Assembly (NCBI GenBank): GCA_026786045.1
Contig: JAJAYV010000152.1
Coordinates: forward strand, 1-6,312
DNA length: 6,312 bases
Source: Frankiaceae bacterium
GTDB lineage: Bacteria > Actinomycetota > Actinomycetes > Mycobacteriales > SCTD01
Direction: 5' to 3'
In this document: positions 1-5,540 of the stretch, one piece after another
Position numbering within the stretch: position 1 is the first letter of the stretch
Layout: every line of letters begins with the position of its first letter
Position numbers and translations under genes: made by a program
Notes under the pieces: generated by a model
The model's database searches: none
The model's input: the letters and a program-made list of their open reading frames with translations, nothing else
What the model was told of the DNA's origin: nothing

Positions 1-1
1 G

Positions 2-517
2 GACGCGCCCGCCGCACCGCAGGAGCGGACGCAGCCGCCGGCGCCCGGCGGGATCGACGCGGCCGCCCTGCGCGCCGCCAGGGACACCGTGCTCGGCGCG
101 GTGAAGACCCGCAAGCGCACCGCCCACGCCCAGCTCGCCGACGCGACCGTGTCCAGCGTGAGCGGCCGGACGCTGGTGCTGGCCTTCCAGCACGCCCCGA
201 TCCTGCGGCAGTTCCAGGCCGGCACCGGCCCGGACGTGCTCAAGGAGGCGCTTCAGGAGACGCTCGGCGCCGCGATGGACCTGCGCTGCGTGCTGCACGA
301 GAGCTTGTCCGCGCACGCCCACCCGGCCCCCGGCGCGGCGCGGTCGGCGCCCGAGCCGGCGCCCGAGGAGACCGGCTTCGCGCCCGGTGACGAGGCGGTG
401 CCGGACGACCCCGACGCGCCTCCCGCGGAGCAGGCCCCGCGCGGCGAGGACGCTGCGCTCCGCCTGGTCGTCGACCAGCTCGGGGGCAAGGTCGTGAGCA
501 CCTCCGGCGAGGACTGA
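2..517 (+). CDS. dnaX: DNA polymerase III subunit gamma/tau, C-terminal part (5' end outside window)
   Basis: Open from the first bases of the window; the last 171 residues and the TGA stop are present, while the AAA+ ATPase domains lie upstream. DnaX is the clamp-loader ATPase that loads the sliding clamp at the replication fork. The fragment starts with an Ala/Pro/Gln-rich linker (residues 1-17). A compact alpha/beta segment follows (about 18-99), with the pattern seen after the linker in actinobacterial DnaX: a helix around VLGAVKTRKRTAHAQLADA, strands around RTLVLAFQHAPILRQF, then VLKEALQETLG. Next comes an acidic Pro/Ala linker (about 100-149) and a short conserved-looking tail, ALRLVVDQLGGKVVS. 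The assignment rests on this domain pattern plus the downstream ybaB and recR, the usual bacterial dnaX neighbours. No ATP-binding motif is visible, so the call is by C-terminus and context. A frameshift site for a short gamma form, if any, would lie upstream. Confidence 0.85.
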   Translation, partial: DAPAAPQERTQPPAPGGIDAAALRAARDTVLGAVKTRKRTAHAQLADATVSSVSGRTLVLAFQHAPILRQFQAGTGPDVLKEALQETLGAAMDLRCVLHESLSAHAHPAPGAARSAPEPAPEETGFAPGDEAVPDDPDAPPAEQAPRGEDAALRLVVDQLGGKVVSTSGED

Positions 518-548
518 CCGGCCCCGTACGCTCGCCGCAACACGACCC

Positions 549-555
549 GAGGAGG
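549..555 (+). promoter_or_regulatory. Strong ribosome binding site for ybaB
   Basis: GAGGAGG lies 5 nt before the GTG at 561. It fixes a non-ATG start and is the strongest Shine-Dalgarno in the first half of the window. The 43-bp gap after dnaX shows no convincing promoter or terminator, so ybaB is probably read through from dnaX. Confidence 0.8.
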
Positions 556-560
556 ACGAC

Positions 561-893
561 GTGGCAGGTCCCGGACAGCCCGACATGCAGCAGCTGATGA
601 AGCAGGCGCAGAAGATGCAGCAGCAGCTCATGGAGGCGCAGAGCAAGCTTGCGGAGACCGAGGTCGAGGGCTCCGCCGGCGGCGGTCTCGTGACCGCGAC
701 GGTCACCGGCTCGGGCGACGTGCTGCGCATCAAGATCAAGCCCGAGGCGGTCGACCCCGACGACGTCGAGAGCCTCGAGGACCTGGTCGTCGCGGCGATC
801 CGCGACGCGGCCTCCAACGCCCAGGAGCTCCAGCAGACGACCATGGGCCCGCTCGCCGGCGGGCTGGGCGGCCTCGGCCTGCCCGGCATGTAG
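561..893 (+). CDS. ybaB: YbaB/EbfC family nucleoid-associated protein
   Basis: A 110-residue protein of normal family length. YbaB/EbfC proteins are small dimeric DNA-binding proteins associated with the nucleoid; their precise role in recombination or repair alongside RecR is not settled. An N-terminal helix rich in Gln and Met (MQQLMKQAQKMQQQLMEAQ, about residues 9-27) precedes a Gly-rich turn (GSAGGGLVTATVTGSGDV, 37-54), the beta-strand RIKIKPEAVDPDDVE and a second helix (71-92). The C-terminal tail GGLGGLGLPGM is typical of actinobacterial members. The start is GTG, set by the GAGGAGG box and by family N-termini. Only 12 bp separate it from recR, consistent with one transcript for dnaX, ybaB and recR. 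Confidence 0.95.
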   Translation: MAGPGQPDMQQLMKQAQKMQQQLMEAQSKLAETEVEGSAGGGLVTATVTGSGDVLRIKIKPEAVDPDDVESLEDLVVAAIRDAASNAQELQQTTMGPLAGGLGGLGLPGM

Positions 894-905
894 ACCCGGC
901 AGCAC

Positions 906-1505
906 ATGTACGAAGGCGCGGTACAGGACCTGATCGACGAGCTCGGGCGGCTGCCCGGGATCGGTCCGAAGAGCGCCCAGCGGATCGCCTTCCACCTGCT
1001 CGCGGCCGACCCGGCCGACGTGCGGCGGCTGGTGACGGCGCTGACCGAGGTGAAGGACAAGGTCCGCTTCTGCCGGATCTGCGGCAACGTCAGCGAGCAG
1101 GACGAGTGCCGGGTCTGCCGCGACCCGCGCCGCGATCTGACGGTCATCTGCGTGGTCGAGGAGTCCAAGGACGTCGTGGCCGTCGAGAAGACCCGCGAGT
1201 TTCGCGGGCGCTACCACGTCCTCGGCGGGGCGATCAGCCCTATCGAGGGCATCGGCCCGGACGACCTGCGGGTGCGTGAGCTCATGGTGCGCCTGCAGGA
1301 CGGGGCGGTGACCGAGCTGATCCTGGCCACCGACCCCAACCTCGAGGGGGAGGCGACGGCGACGTACCTCGCCCGGCTGGTCAGTCCGATGGGGCTGCGC
1401 GTGACCCGGTTGGCGAGCGGGCTGCCCGTGGGGGGCGACCTGGAGTACGCGGACGAGGTGACCCTCGGACGCGCTTTCGAAGGACGGAGGCAGGTCGATG
1501 TCTGA
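906..1505 (+). CDS. recR: Recombination mediator protein RecR
   Basis: A 199-residue protein, full length for RecR, which acts with RecO (and RecF) to load RecA on SSB-coated single-stranded gaps. All three signature regions are present: a helix-hairpin-helix at LPGIGPKSAQRIAFHLL (residues 16-32); a four-Cys zinc finger at C56, C59, C68 and C71 (CxxC...CxxC); and a Toprim domain starting at VICVVEESKDV (E85) and continuing to TDPNLEGEATA (142-152). The C-terminal segment around TRLASGLPVGGDLEYADEVTLGRA matches the family end. No good Shine-Dalgarno precedes ATG 906, so translation is probably coupled to ybaB 12 bp upstream. The MYEGAVQDLIDELGRLPGIG start is the usual family start. The 3' end overlaps the next gene by 8 bp. 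Confidence 0.97.
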   Translation: MYEGAVQDLIDELGRLPGIGPKSAQRIAFHLLAADPADVRRLVTALTEVKDKVRFCRICGNVSEQDECRVCRDPRRDLTVICVVEESKDVVAVEKTREFRGRYHVLGGAISPIEGIGPDDLRVRELMVRLQDGAVTELILATDPNLEGEATATYLARLVSPMGLRVTRLASGLPVGGDLEYADEVTLGRAFEGRRQVDV

Positions 1506-2052
1506 ACCGATGACGGAGCCGCGGGAGGACCTGGAGCTCGCGACCGACGTCGCGCGCGACGTCCGCTCGTTCCTGGAGACCCTCGAGCTGGTGGCGACTG
1601 GCCGGGCGGGCGCGCAGGCGGTGGCGCTGCTGCTGCTCGACGTCGCCCAGATCTGCGTGGCAGGAGCACATCTCGGCGCGCGCACCGACGTCATTCTCGA
1701 CAGCAACGTCGAGCCGGTGCTCGACCCGGTGCCCGACCTCGACAAGGTGCGCGAGGGCCTGGCCGAGCAGCTCGACCCGATCGACGGCTACGCCGAGGTC
1801 TTCGACCCGTACTCCGACGACCCGCCCGTGCCGTACCGGCTGTCGGACGACCTGGCCGACATGGCGATGGACCTGTTTCGCGGGCTGCTGCACTACGACG
1901 CCGGCCGCGGCCGCGAGGCCCTGTGGTGGTGGCAGTTCACCTACCTCAACAGCTGGGGCGGCTCGGCGGGCGCTGCGCTGCGCGCGCTGCAGAGCGTCGT
2001 CGCCCACGTCCGCCTCGACGCTGCGCCCGAAGAGGTGCCCGAGGGGGTATGA
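1498..2052 (+). CDS. DUF5063 domain-containing protein of unknown function
   Basis: A 184-residue acidic, mostly helical soluble protein with no signal peptide or obvious membrane segment. I recognise it as a DUF5063 family member from the aromatic motif ALWWWQFTYLNSWG (141-154), the DPYSDDPPVPYRLSDDLADM segment (about 103-122) and its place directly after recR, where this family usually sits in actinobacteria. The start is ATG 1498, inside the end of recR. GGAGG at 1486-1490, within recR coding sequence, sits 7 nt before it, and the two genes overlap by 8 bp in different frames. That implies tight co-expression with recR. Residues 37-57 are Ala/Leu-rich but look like an amphipathic helix. 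No catalytic motif is evident and the function is unknown; a role in recombination is only suggested by context. Confidence 0.85.
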   Translation: MSEPMTEPREDLELATDVARDVRSFLETLELVATGRAGAQAVALLLLDVAQICVAGAHLGARTDVILDSNVEPVLDPVPDLDKVREGLAEQLDPIDGYAEVFDPYSDDPPVPYRLSDDLADMAMDLFRGLLHYDAGRGREALWWWQFTYLNSWGGSAGAALRALQSVVAHVRLDAAPEEVPEGV

Positions 2053-2088
2053 GGTCGCTCGAACGGTCGTGCGACGGTGTGCGCCGTA

Positions 2089-2103
2089 CGGGGCGGTGCC
2101 CCG
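2089..2103 (+). other. Short GC hairpin upstream of the sigma factor gene
   Basis: CGGGGC and GCCCCG form a perfect 6-bp stem with a 3-nt GGT loop, in the 70-bp gap between the DUF5063 gene and the sigma factor gene. There is no following T-run, so a classical terminator is unlikely. It ends 6 nt before the presumed ribosome binding site at 2110-2114 and could affect translation, or be a chance product of high GC. Confidence 0.3.
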
Positions 2104-2109
2104 GGGGAC

Positions 2110-2114
2110 GAGGA
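2110..2114 (+). promoter_or_regulatory. Ribosome binding site that sets the sigma factor start
   Basis: GAGGA lies 8 nt upstream of ATG 2123. The alternative in-frame ATG at 2069 lacks a comparable box and would add 18 residues (MRRCAPYGAVPRGTRTTT) with no family match, so 2123 is preferred. Confidence 0.6.
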
Positions 2115-2122
2115 CCACGACC

Positions 2123-3094
2123 ATGACGCAGCTGATGGCGCCGGCCACCGAGGAGCTCGAGTCCTACCGCGGTGAGCTGCGGGGCTACTGCTACCGGATG
2201 CTCGGCTCGGCCTTCGACGCCGACGACGCGGTGCAGGAGACCCTGGTCAAGGCCTGGCAGGGGCTGGACCGCTTCGAGGGACGCTCCTCGGTGCGGTCCT
2301 GGCTCTACCGGATCGCCACCAACGCCTGCCTTGACGCCCTGCGCAGCCGCGGCCGCCGCGCGCTGCCGATGGACCTGGCCGGCCCCGGCTCGGCCGCCAG
2401 CCCGGTCGGCGCGCCGCTGCCGGAGAGCGTGTGGGTGGAGCCGTGCCCCGACGCCGAGCTGCCCGGCCCGACCGGTGACCCTGCCGCCAGTGCGGTCCAC
2501 CGCGACAGCGTGCGGCTGGCGTTCGTCGCCGCCCTGCAGCACCTGCCGCCGCGCCAGCGTGCGGTGCTCATCCTGCGCGAGGTGCTGTGCTGGCAGGCCG
2601 CCGAGGTCGCCGAGCTGCTCGACAGCTCCGTCGCGTCGGTGAACAGCGCGCTCCAGCGGGCCCGCGCCACCCTCGCCCAGCGGGGTCCGCGCGACGACGA
2701 CCCCTCCGGCCCCCTGACCGACGACGACCGCGCCTTGGTCGGCCGCTACGTCGAGGCGTTCGAGACGTACGACATCGCCTCGCTCGTGACGCTGCTGCAC
2801 GAGGACGCCGGCTTCTCGATGCCGCCCCTGCCGCTGTGGCTGCAGGGCCGGGCGGACGTGCACGACTTCTACCTCGGCACGGGCAGCGCCTGCCGAGGCT
2901 CCAAGCTGGTGCCCACCAGCGCGAACGGCTGCCCGGCCTTCGGCCACTACAAGCCGGCGGAGGACGGCGACGGCTACGTCCCGTGGGCGCTGCAGGTGCT
3001 CGAGCTGTCAGGCGGGCGCCTGGTCCACCTGCACCACTTCCTGGACACCGAGCGGCTGTTCCCGCGCTTCGGGCTGCCCGACCGGCTGCAGTAG
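2123..3094 (+). CDS. ECF-type RNA polymerase sigma factor with C-terminal SnoaL-like domain (SigG-like)
   Basis: A 323-residue group IV sigma factor. Region 2 spans about residues 14-75 (YCYRMLGSAFDADDAVQET, then FEGRSSVRSWLYRIATNACL for core binding and -10 recognition). A long Pro/Ala-rich linker (76-127) contains WVEPCPDAELP, characteristic of this subfamily. Region 4 spans about 128-184, with LPPRQRAVLILREV and the helix-turn-helix AAEVAELLDSSVASVNSALQ for -35 recognition. The rest (about 197-310) is an NTF2/SnoaL-like domain with WLQGRADVHDFYLG, VPTSANGCPAFGHY and FLDTERLFPRFGLP. This architecture matches Mycobacterium SigG and related sigma-70 factors, in which the extra domain is thought to replace a separate anti-sigma factor. 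No anti-sigma gene lies beside it, which agrees. Target promoters cannot be read from this window. The family is certain; equivalence to sigG is not. Confidence 0.93.
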   Translation: MTQLMAPATEELESYRGELRGYCYRMLGSAFDADDAVQETLVKAWQGLDRFEGRSSVRSWLYRIATNACLDALRSRGRRALPMDLAGPGSAASPVGAPLPESVWVEPCPDAELPGPTGDPAASAVHRDSVRLAFVAALQHLPPRQRAVLILREVLCWQAAEVAELLDSSVASVNSALQRARATLAQRGPRDDDPSGPLTDDDRALVGRYVEAFETYDIASLVTLLHEDAGFSMPPLPLWLQGRADVHDFYLGTGSACRGSKLVPTSANGCPAFGHYKPAEDGDGYVPWALQVLELSGGRLVHLHHFLDTERLFPRFGLPDRLQ

Positions 3095-3099
3095 CGCGT

Positions 3100-3137
3100 C
3101 CGGTGGCGCTGGCGGCCTTGCTCGCGCCGCTGACCGG
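3100..3137 (+). terminator. Possible imperfect terminator stem after the sigma factor gene
   Basis: CCGGT plus GGCGC (3100-3109) can pair with GCGCC (3124-3128) and, across a 4-nt bulge, ACCGG (3133-3137), giving about ten pairs starting 6 bp past the TAG stop. An alternative inner stem is GCGGC 3112-3116 with GCCGC 3126-3130. There is no T-tract. GC-rich actinobacterial terminators often lack one, but so do chance hairpins. Confidence 0.25.
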
Positions 3138-3167
3138 GCTGCTCCACCGCCGGGCCTGACCGCGGCG

Positions 3168-3181
3168 CCGTCCGTGGACGG
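3168..3181 (+). promoter_or_regulatory. Perfect dyad overlapping the -35 region upstream of aspartate kinase
   Basis: CCGTCC-GT-GGACGG is a perfect 6+6 inverted repeat centred about 33 bp before the aspartate kinase ATG. With the -10-like box at 3194-3199, it covers where a -35 element would be (about 3171-3176), the usual place for a repressor or activator site. The 2-nt spacing suits a DNA operator better than an RNA hairpin. No known regulator motif is recognised. Confidence 0.3.
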
Positions 3182-3193
3182 GGCCGACCCCCG

Positions 3194-3199
3194 TAGACT
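3194..3199 (+). promoter_or_regulatory. Candidate -10 box for a leaderless aspartate kinase transcript
   Basis: TAGACT fits the actinobacterial TANNNT -10 pattern and ends 8 nt before ATG 3208, so transcription could begin at or next to the A of the start codon. The 8 nt between (CGCCTGCC) contain no Shine-Dalgarno, which supports leaderless translation. No good -35 hexamer is seen at 17-18 bp spacing. Confidence 0.5.
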
Positions 3200-3207
3200 C
3201 GCCTGCC

Positions 3208-4464
3208 ATGGGCCTCGTCGTGCAGAAGTACGGTGGCTCGTCGGTCTCCGACGCCGAGCGCATCAAGCGGGTCGCCGAGCGCATCGTGGCGACGCGGAAG
3301 GCCGGCCACGACGTGTGCGTGGTCGTCAGCGCGATGGGTGACACGACCGACGAGCTGCTCGACCTCGCCCATCAGGTGTCCCCGCTGCCGCCCGGCCGCG
3401 AGCTCGACATGCTGCTCACCGCCGGGGAGCGCATCTCCATGGCGCTGCTGGCGATGGCGATCCAGTCGCTGGGCCTGTCGGCCCGTTCGTTCACCGGCAG
3501 CCAGGCGGGCGTCATCACCGACTCGACCCACGGCAAGGCACGCATCATCGACGTCACGCCGGGCCGCATCTCCGAGGCGCTCGCCGCCGGCCACATCGCC
3601 ATCGTCGCGGGCTTCCAGGGCGTCAGCCAGCACAGCAAGGACATCACCACGCTCGGTCGCGGCGGCTCCGACACGACCGCCGTCGCGCTGGCTGCCGCGC
3701 TGTCGGCCGAGGTCTGCGAGATCTACAGCGACGTGGACGGCGTCTACACCGCCGACCCGCGCATCGTCCCGAACGCCAGGCACCAGACCACCGTCTCGTA
3801 CGAGGAGATGCTCGAGCTGGCGGCGTCCGGCGCGAAGATCCTCCATCTGCGGTGCGTCGAGTACGCCCGCCGCTACGGCGTGCCGCTGGTGGTGCGCTCG
3901 TCGTTCTCGAACAAGCCCGGCACGTTGATCACAGGAGAACCGATGGAGCAGGCGATCATCAGCGGGGTCGCGCACGACCTCACCGAGGCGCGGGTGACCG
4001 TCGTCGGCGTGCCCGACAAGCCCGGCGAGGCGGCCATGATCTTCCGCGCCGTGGCCGACGCCGAGGTCAACATCGACATGATCGTGCAGAACGTCTCCGG
4101 CGCGACAGACCGCACCGACATCTCGTTCACGCTGCCCAAGAGCGACCTGGCGACGGCTATGTCGGCGTTGTCCAAGACGCAGGCCGGCGTCGGCTTCGAG
4201 TCGCTGCTGTCCGACGAGCACATCGGCAAGGTCTCGCTCGTCGGCGCCGGTATGAAGAGCCACCCGGGCGTCACGGCGACCTTCTTCGAGGCGCTGTCGA
4301 CGGCCGGCATCAACGCCGAGGCGATCAGCACCTCCGAGATCCGCATCTCCGTCGTCTGCCGCGACACCGACGTGCCGAACGCCGTGCGCGCGGTGCACGA
4401 CGCGTTCGAGCTCGGTGCGGGCGAGGGCGAGGGCGGCACCGTCTACGCCGGCAGTGGCCGATGA
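3208..4464 (+). CDS. lysC: Aspartate kinase (aspartokinase), alpha subunit / full-length product
   Basis: A 418-residue monofunctional aspartokinase, the size of actinobacterial LysC/Ask (about 421). It phosphorylates aspartate with ATP, the first and feedback-controlled step to lysine/diaminopimelate, methionine and threonine. The amino acid kinase domain (1 to about 240) shows KYGGSSV (7-13), SAMGDTTDELL (41-51), LLTAGERIS (69-77), TTLGRGGSDTTAVALAAAL (147-165) and EIYSDVDGVYTADPRIVPNA (171-190). Two ACT domains follow (about 262-335 and 341-410), with KPGEAA, QNVSG, KVSLVGAGMKSHPGV and ISTSEIRISV. Ser297 in QNVSG and Ser306 in TDISF correspond, by recalled alignment, to Corynebacterium LysC Ser301 and Thr311, where changes relieve lysine/threonine inhibition; the enzyme therefore looks inhibitor-sensitive. 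The MGLVVQKYGG start matches the family. The TGA stop overlaps the first ATG of the asd reading frame (ATGA at 4461-4464). Confidence 0.97.
   Translation: MGLVVQKYGGSSVSDAERIKRVAERIVATRKAGHDVCVVVSAMGDTTDELLDLAHQVSPLPPGRELDMLLTAGERISMALLAMAIQSLGLSARSFTGSQAGVITDSTHGKARIIDVTPGRISEALAAGHIAIVAGFQGVSQHSKDITTLGRGGSDTTAVALAAALSAEVCEIYSDVDGVYTADPRIVPNARHQTTVSYEEMLELAASGAKILHLRCVEYARRYGVPLVVRSSFSNKPGTLITGEPMEQAIISGVAHDLTEARVTVVGVPDKPGEAAMIFRAVADAEVNIDMIVQNVSGATDRTDISFTLPKSDLATAMSALSKTQAGVGFESLLSDEHIGKVSLVGAGMKSHPGVTATFFEALSTAGINAEAISTSEIRISVVCRDTDVPNAVRAVHDAFELGAGEGEGGTVYAGSGR
3933..3937 (+). promoter_or_regulatory. Internal Shine-Dalgarno for the aspartokinase beta subunit
   Basis: AGGAG sits inside the aspartate kinase gene, 5 nt before the in-frame ATG 3943. 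It is a far better ribosome binding site than anything in front of the full-length start and lies between the catalytic and ACT-domain halves. Confidence 0.8.
3943..4464 (+). CDS. Aspartate kinase beta (regulatory) subunit from an internal in-frame start
   Basis: Translation from Met246 of the aspartate kinase frame gives a 173-residue product, MEQAIISGVAHDLTEARVTV onward, containing only the two ACT domains. In Corynebacterium and Bacillus aspartokinases an overlapping gene of this type makes the beta subunit of an alpha2beta2 enzyme, and the Corynebacterium beta chain has nearly the same size (172 residues, from memory). The strong AGGAG with ideal spacing, at exactly the domain boundary, is direct sequence support. 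The beta chain would bind inhibitory amino acids together with the alpha ACT domains. Expression from this window is inferred, not shown. Confidence 0.8.
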   Translation: MEQAIISGVAHDLTEARVTVVGVPDKPGEAAMIFRAVADAEVNIDMIVQNVSGATDRTDISFTLPKSDLATAMSALSKTQAGVGFESLLSDEHIGKVSLVGAGMKSHPGVTATFFEALSTAGINAEAISTSEIRISVVCRDTDVPNAVRAVHDAFELGAGEGEGGTVYAGSGR

Positions 4465-4509
4465 GCGCGCCTTCGGCGCGACGGCCGATGAGCGCGCCTT
4501 CGGCGCGAC
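4456..4509 (+). repeat. Exact tandem duplication of 27 bp spanning the ask/asd junction
   Basis: Two identical 27-bp units (4456-4482 and 4483-4509) each begin GGCCGATGAGCG and end GGCGCGAC. Each contains the inverted repeat CGCGCC-TTC-GGCGCG (4466-4480 and 4493-4507). A short remnant, GGCGCATGA, follows in register at 4510-4518. Being nine codons long, the unit keeps the asd frame open and places ATG codons at 4461, 4488 and 4515. In that frame it encodes MSAPSARRP then MSAPSARRR. The first unit also contains the last codons and TGA stop of aspartate kinase. Confidence 0.95.
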
Positions 4510-4514
4510 GGCGC

Positions 4515-5540
4515 ATGACGACGCTCGGCGTCGTGGGCGCCACCGGTCAGGTCGGCGCCGTCGTGCTGCGGCTGCTCGACGAGCGCGACGTCGCCTTCGA
4601 CGAGCTGCGGCTGTTCGCGAGCGCGCGCTCGGCCGGCTCCACGCTCAGCTTCCGCGGCCGCGACATCGTCGTCGAGGACGCGTCCACGGCCGACCCCAGC
4701 GGCGTCGATGTCGCGGTGTTCAGCGCGGGCGGCGGCACCTCGCGCGAGCTGGCGCCGAAATTCGCCGCGGCGGGCGCGACGGTCGTCGACAACTCCAGCG
4801 CCTGGCGCATGGACCCCGACGTCCCGCTGGTGGTCAGCGAGGTCAATCCCGCTGCACTGCAGGCAATCCCGAAGGGGATCGTCGCCAACCCGAACTGCAC
4901 GACGATGGCCGCGATGCCGGTGCTCAAGCCGCTGCACGACGCGGCCGGGCTGGTCCGAGTCATCGCCTCGACCTACCAGGCCGTGAGCGGCAGTGGGCTG
5001 GCCGGCGTCGAGGAGCTGGACGGCCAGGTGCGCAAGACGGCCGACAGCGCGAGCCTGCTCGTGCACGACGGCTCGGCGGTCGACTTCCCGGCGCCCCACA
5101 CGTACGTCGCGCCGATCGCGTTCAACGTCCTGCCGATGGCGGGCTCGGTCGTCGACGACGGGTCGCAGGAGACCGACGAGGAGCAGAAGCTCCGCCACGA
5201 GAGCCGTAAGATCCTCGACATCCCTGAGCTGCGGGTCTCCGGCACCTGCGTGCGCGTGCCCGTCTTCACCGGCCACTCGCTCTCGCTCAACGTCGAGTTC
5301 GCTCGGCCGATCGACGTCGCCGAGGCGACCGCGCTGCTTCAGGGCGCCCCCGGCGTCGAGCTGGTGGACGTACCGACACCGCAGCTCGCCGCCGGGCGCG
5401 ACCCGTCCTACGTCGGCCGGATCCGGCAGGACGGGCCGAACGGCCTGGCGCTGTTCATCAGCAACGACAACCTGCGCAAGGGCGCCGCGCTCAACGCGGT
5501 GCAGATCGTCGAGCTGCTGCTCGCACGGAGCAGGGCGTGA
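4515..5540 (+). CDS. asd: Aspartate-semialdehyde dehydrogenase
   Basis: Reduces aspartyl phosphate to aspartate semialdehyde with NADPH, the step after aspartate kinase. From ATG 4515 it has 341 residues, normal for the family. The Rossmann motif GVVGATGQVG (5-14) lies right at the N-terminus as expected. VDNSSAWRMDPDVPLVVSEV (91-110) is typical. The catalytic Cys128 is in NPNCTT; TYQAVSGSG (153-161) provides the conserved Gln155; CVRVPVFTGHS (245-255) carries substrate-binding Arg247 and the acid/base His254. The C-terminus DNLRKGAALNAVQIVE is canonical. The true start is uncertain: in-frame ATGs at 4461 (359 residues, ATGA overlap with the aspartate kinase stop) and 4488 arise from the tandem repeat and would add Arg/Ser/Pro-rich residues before the Rossmann fold. 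None of the three has a clear Shine-Dalgarno, so coupling to aspartate kinase is likely. The stop overlaps the next start (GTGA). Confidence 0.95.
   Translation: MTTLGVVGATGQVGAVVLRLLDERDVAFDELRLFASARSAGSTLSFRGRDIVVEDASTADPSGVDVAVFSAGGGTSRELAPKFAAAGATVVDNSSAWRMDPDVPLVVSEVNPAALQAIPKGIVANPNCTTMAAMPVLKPLHDAAGLVRVIASTYQAVSGSGLAGVEELDGQVRKTADSASLLVHDGSAVDFPAPHTYVAPIAFNVLPMAGSVVDDGSQETDEEQKLRHESRKILDIPELRVSGTCVRVPVFTGHSLSLNVEFARPIDVAEATALLQGAPGVELVDVPTPQLAAGRDPSYVGRIRQDGPNGLALFISNDNLRKGAALNAVQIVELLLARSRA

Noticed and set aside
240..1745. Long minus-strand open frame opposite dnaX, ybaB and recR, and similar minus-strand frames at 1946-2947, 2974-4398, 4443-5276 and 5408-6178
   Set aside because: They lie opposite well-identified genes, have low-complexity Arg/Gly/Ala/His-rich or otherwise unrecognisable translations, and are expected in very GC-rich DNA where antisense stops are rare.
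2061..2088. ECF-type autoregulatory promoter (GAAC ... CGTA) upstream of the sigma factor
   Set aside because: The spacing of about 20 nt is too long for the usual 16-17 nt and the -10 match is poor.
2069..2122. Earlier ATG at 2069 for the sigma factor
   Set aside because: It adds 18 residues not seen in the family and has no good ribosome binding site, whereas ATG 2123 has GAGGA at a suitable distance.
2587..3159. Alternative plus-strand frame inside the sigma factor gene running past its stop
   Set aside because: It is an Arg/Ala/Pro-rich out-of-frame reading of the SnoaL domain with no ribosome binding site or recognisable domain.
3852..4514. Upstream extension of the asd reading frame back to 3852, suggesting a 562-residue fusion protein
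   Set aside because: The extension runs out of frame through the ACT domains of aspartate kinase and is Arg-rich without family similarity. The Rossmann motif places the real asd start at 4461-4515.
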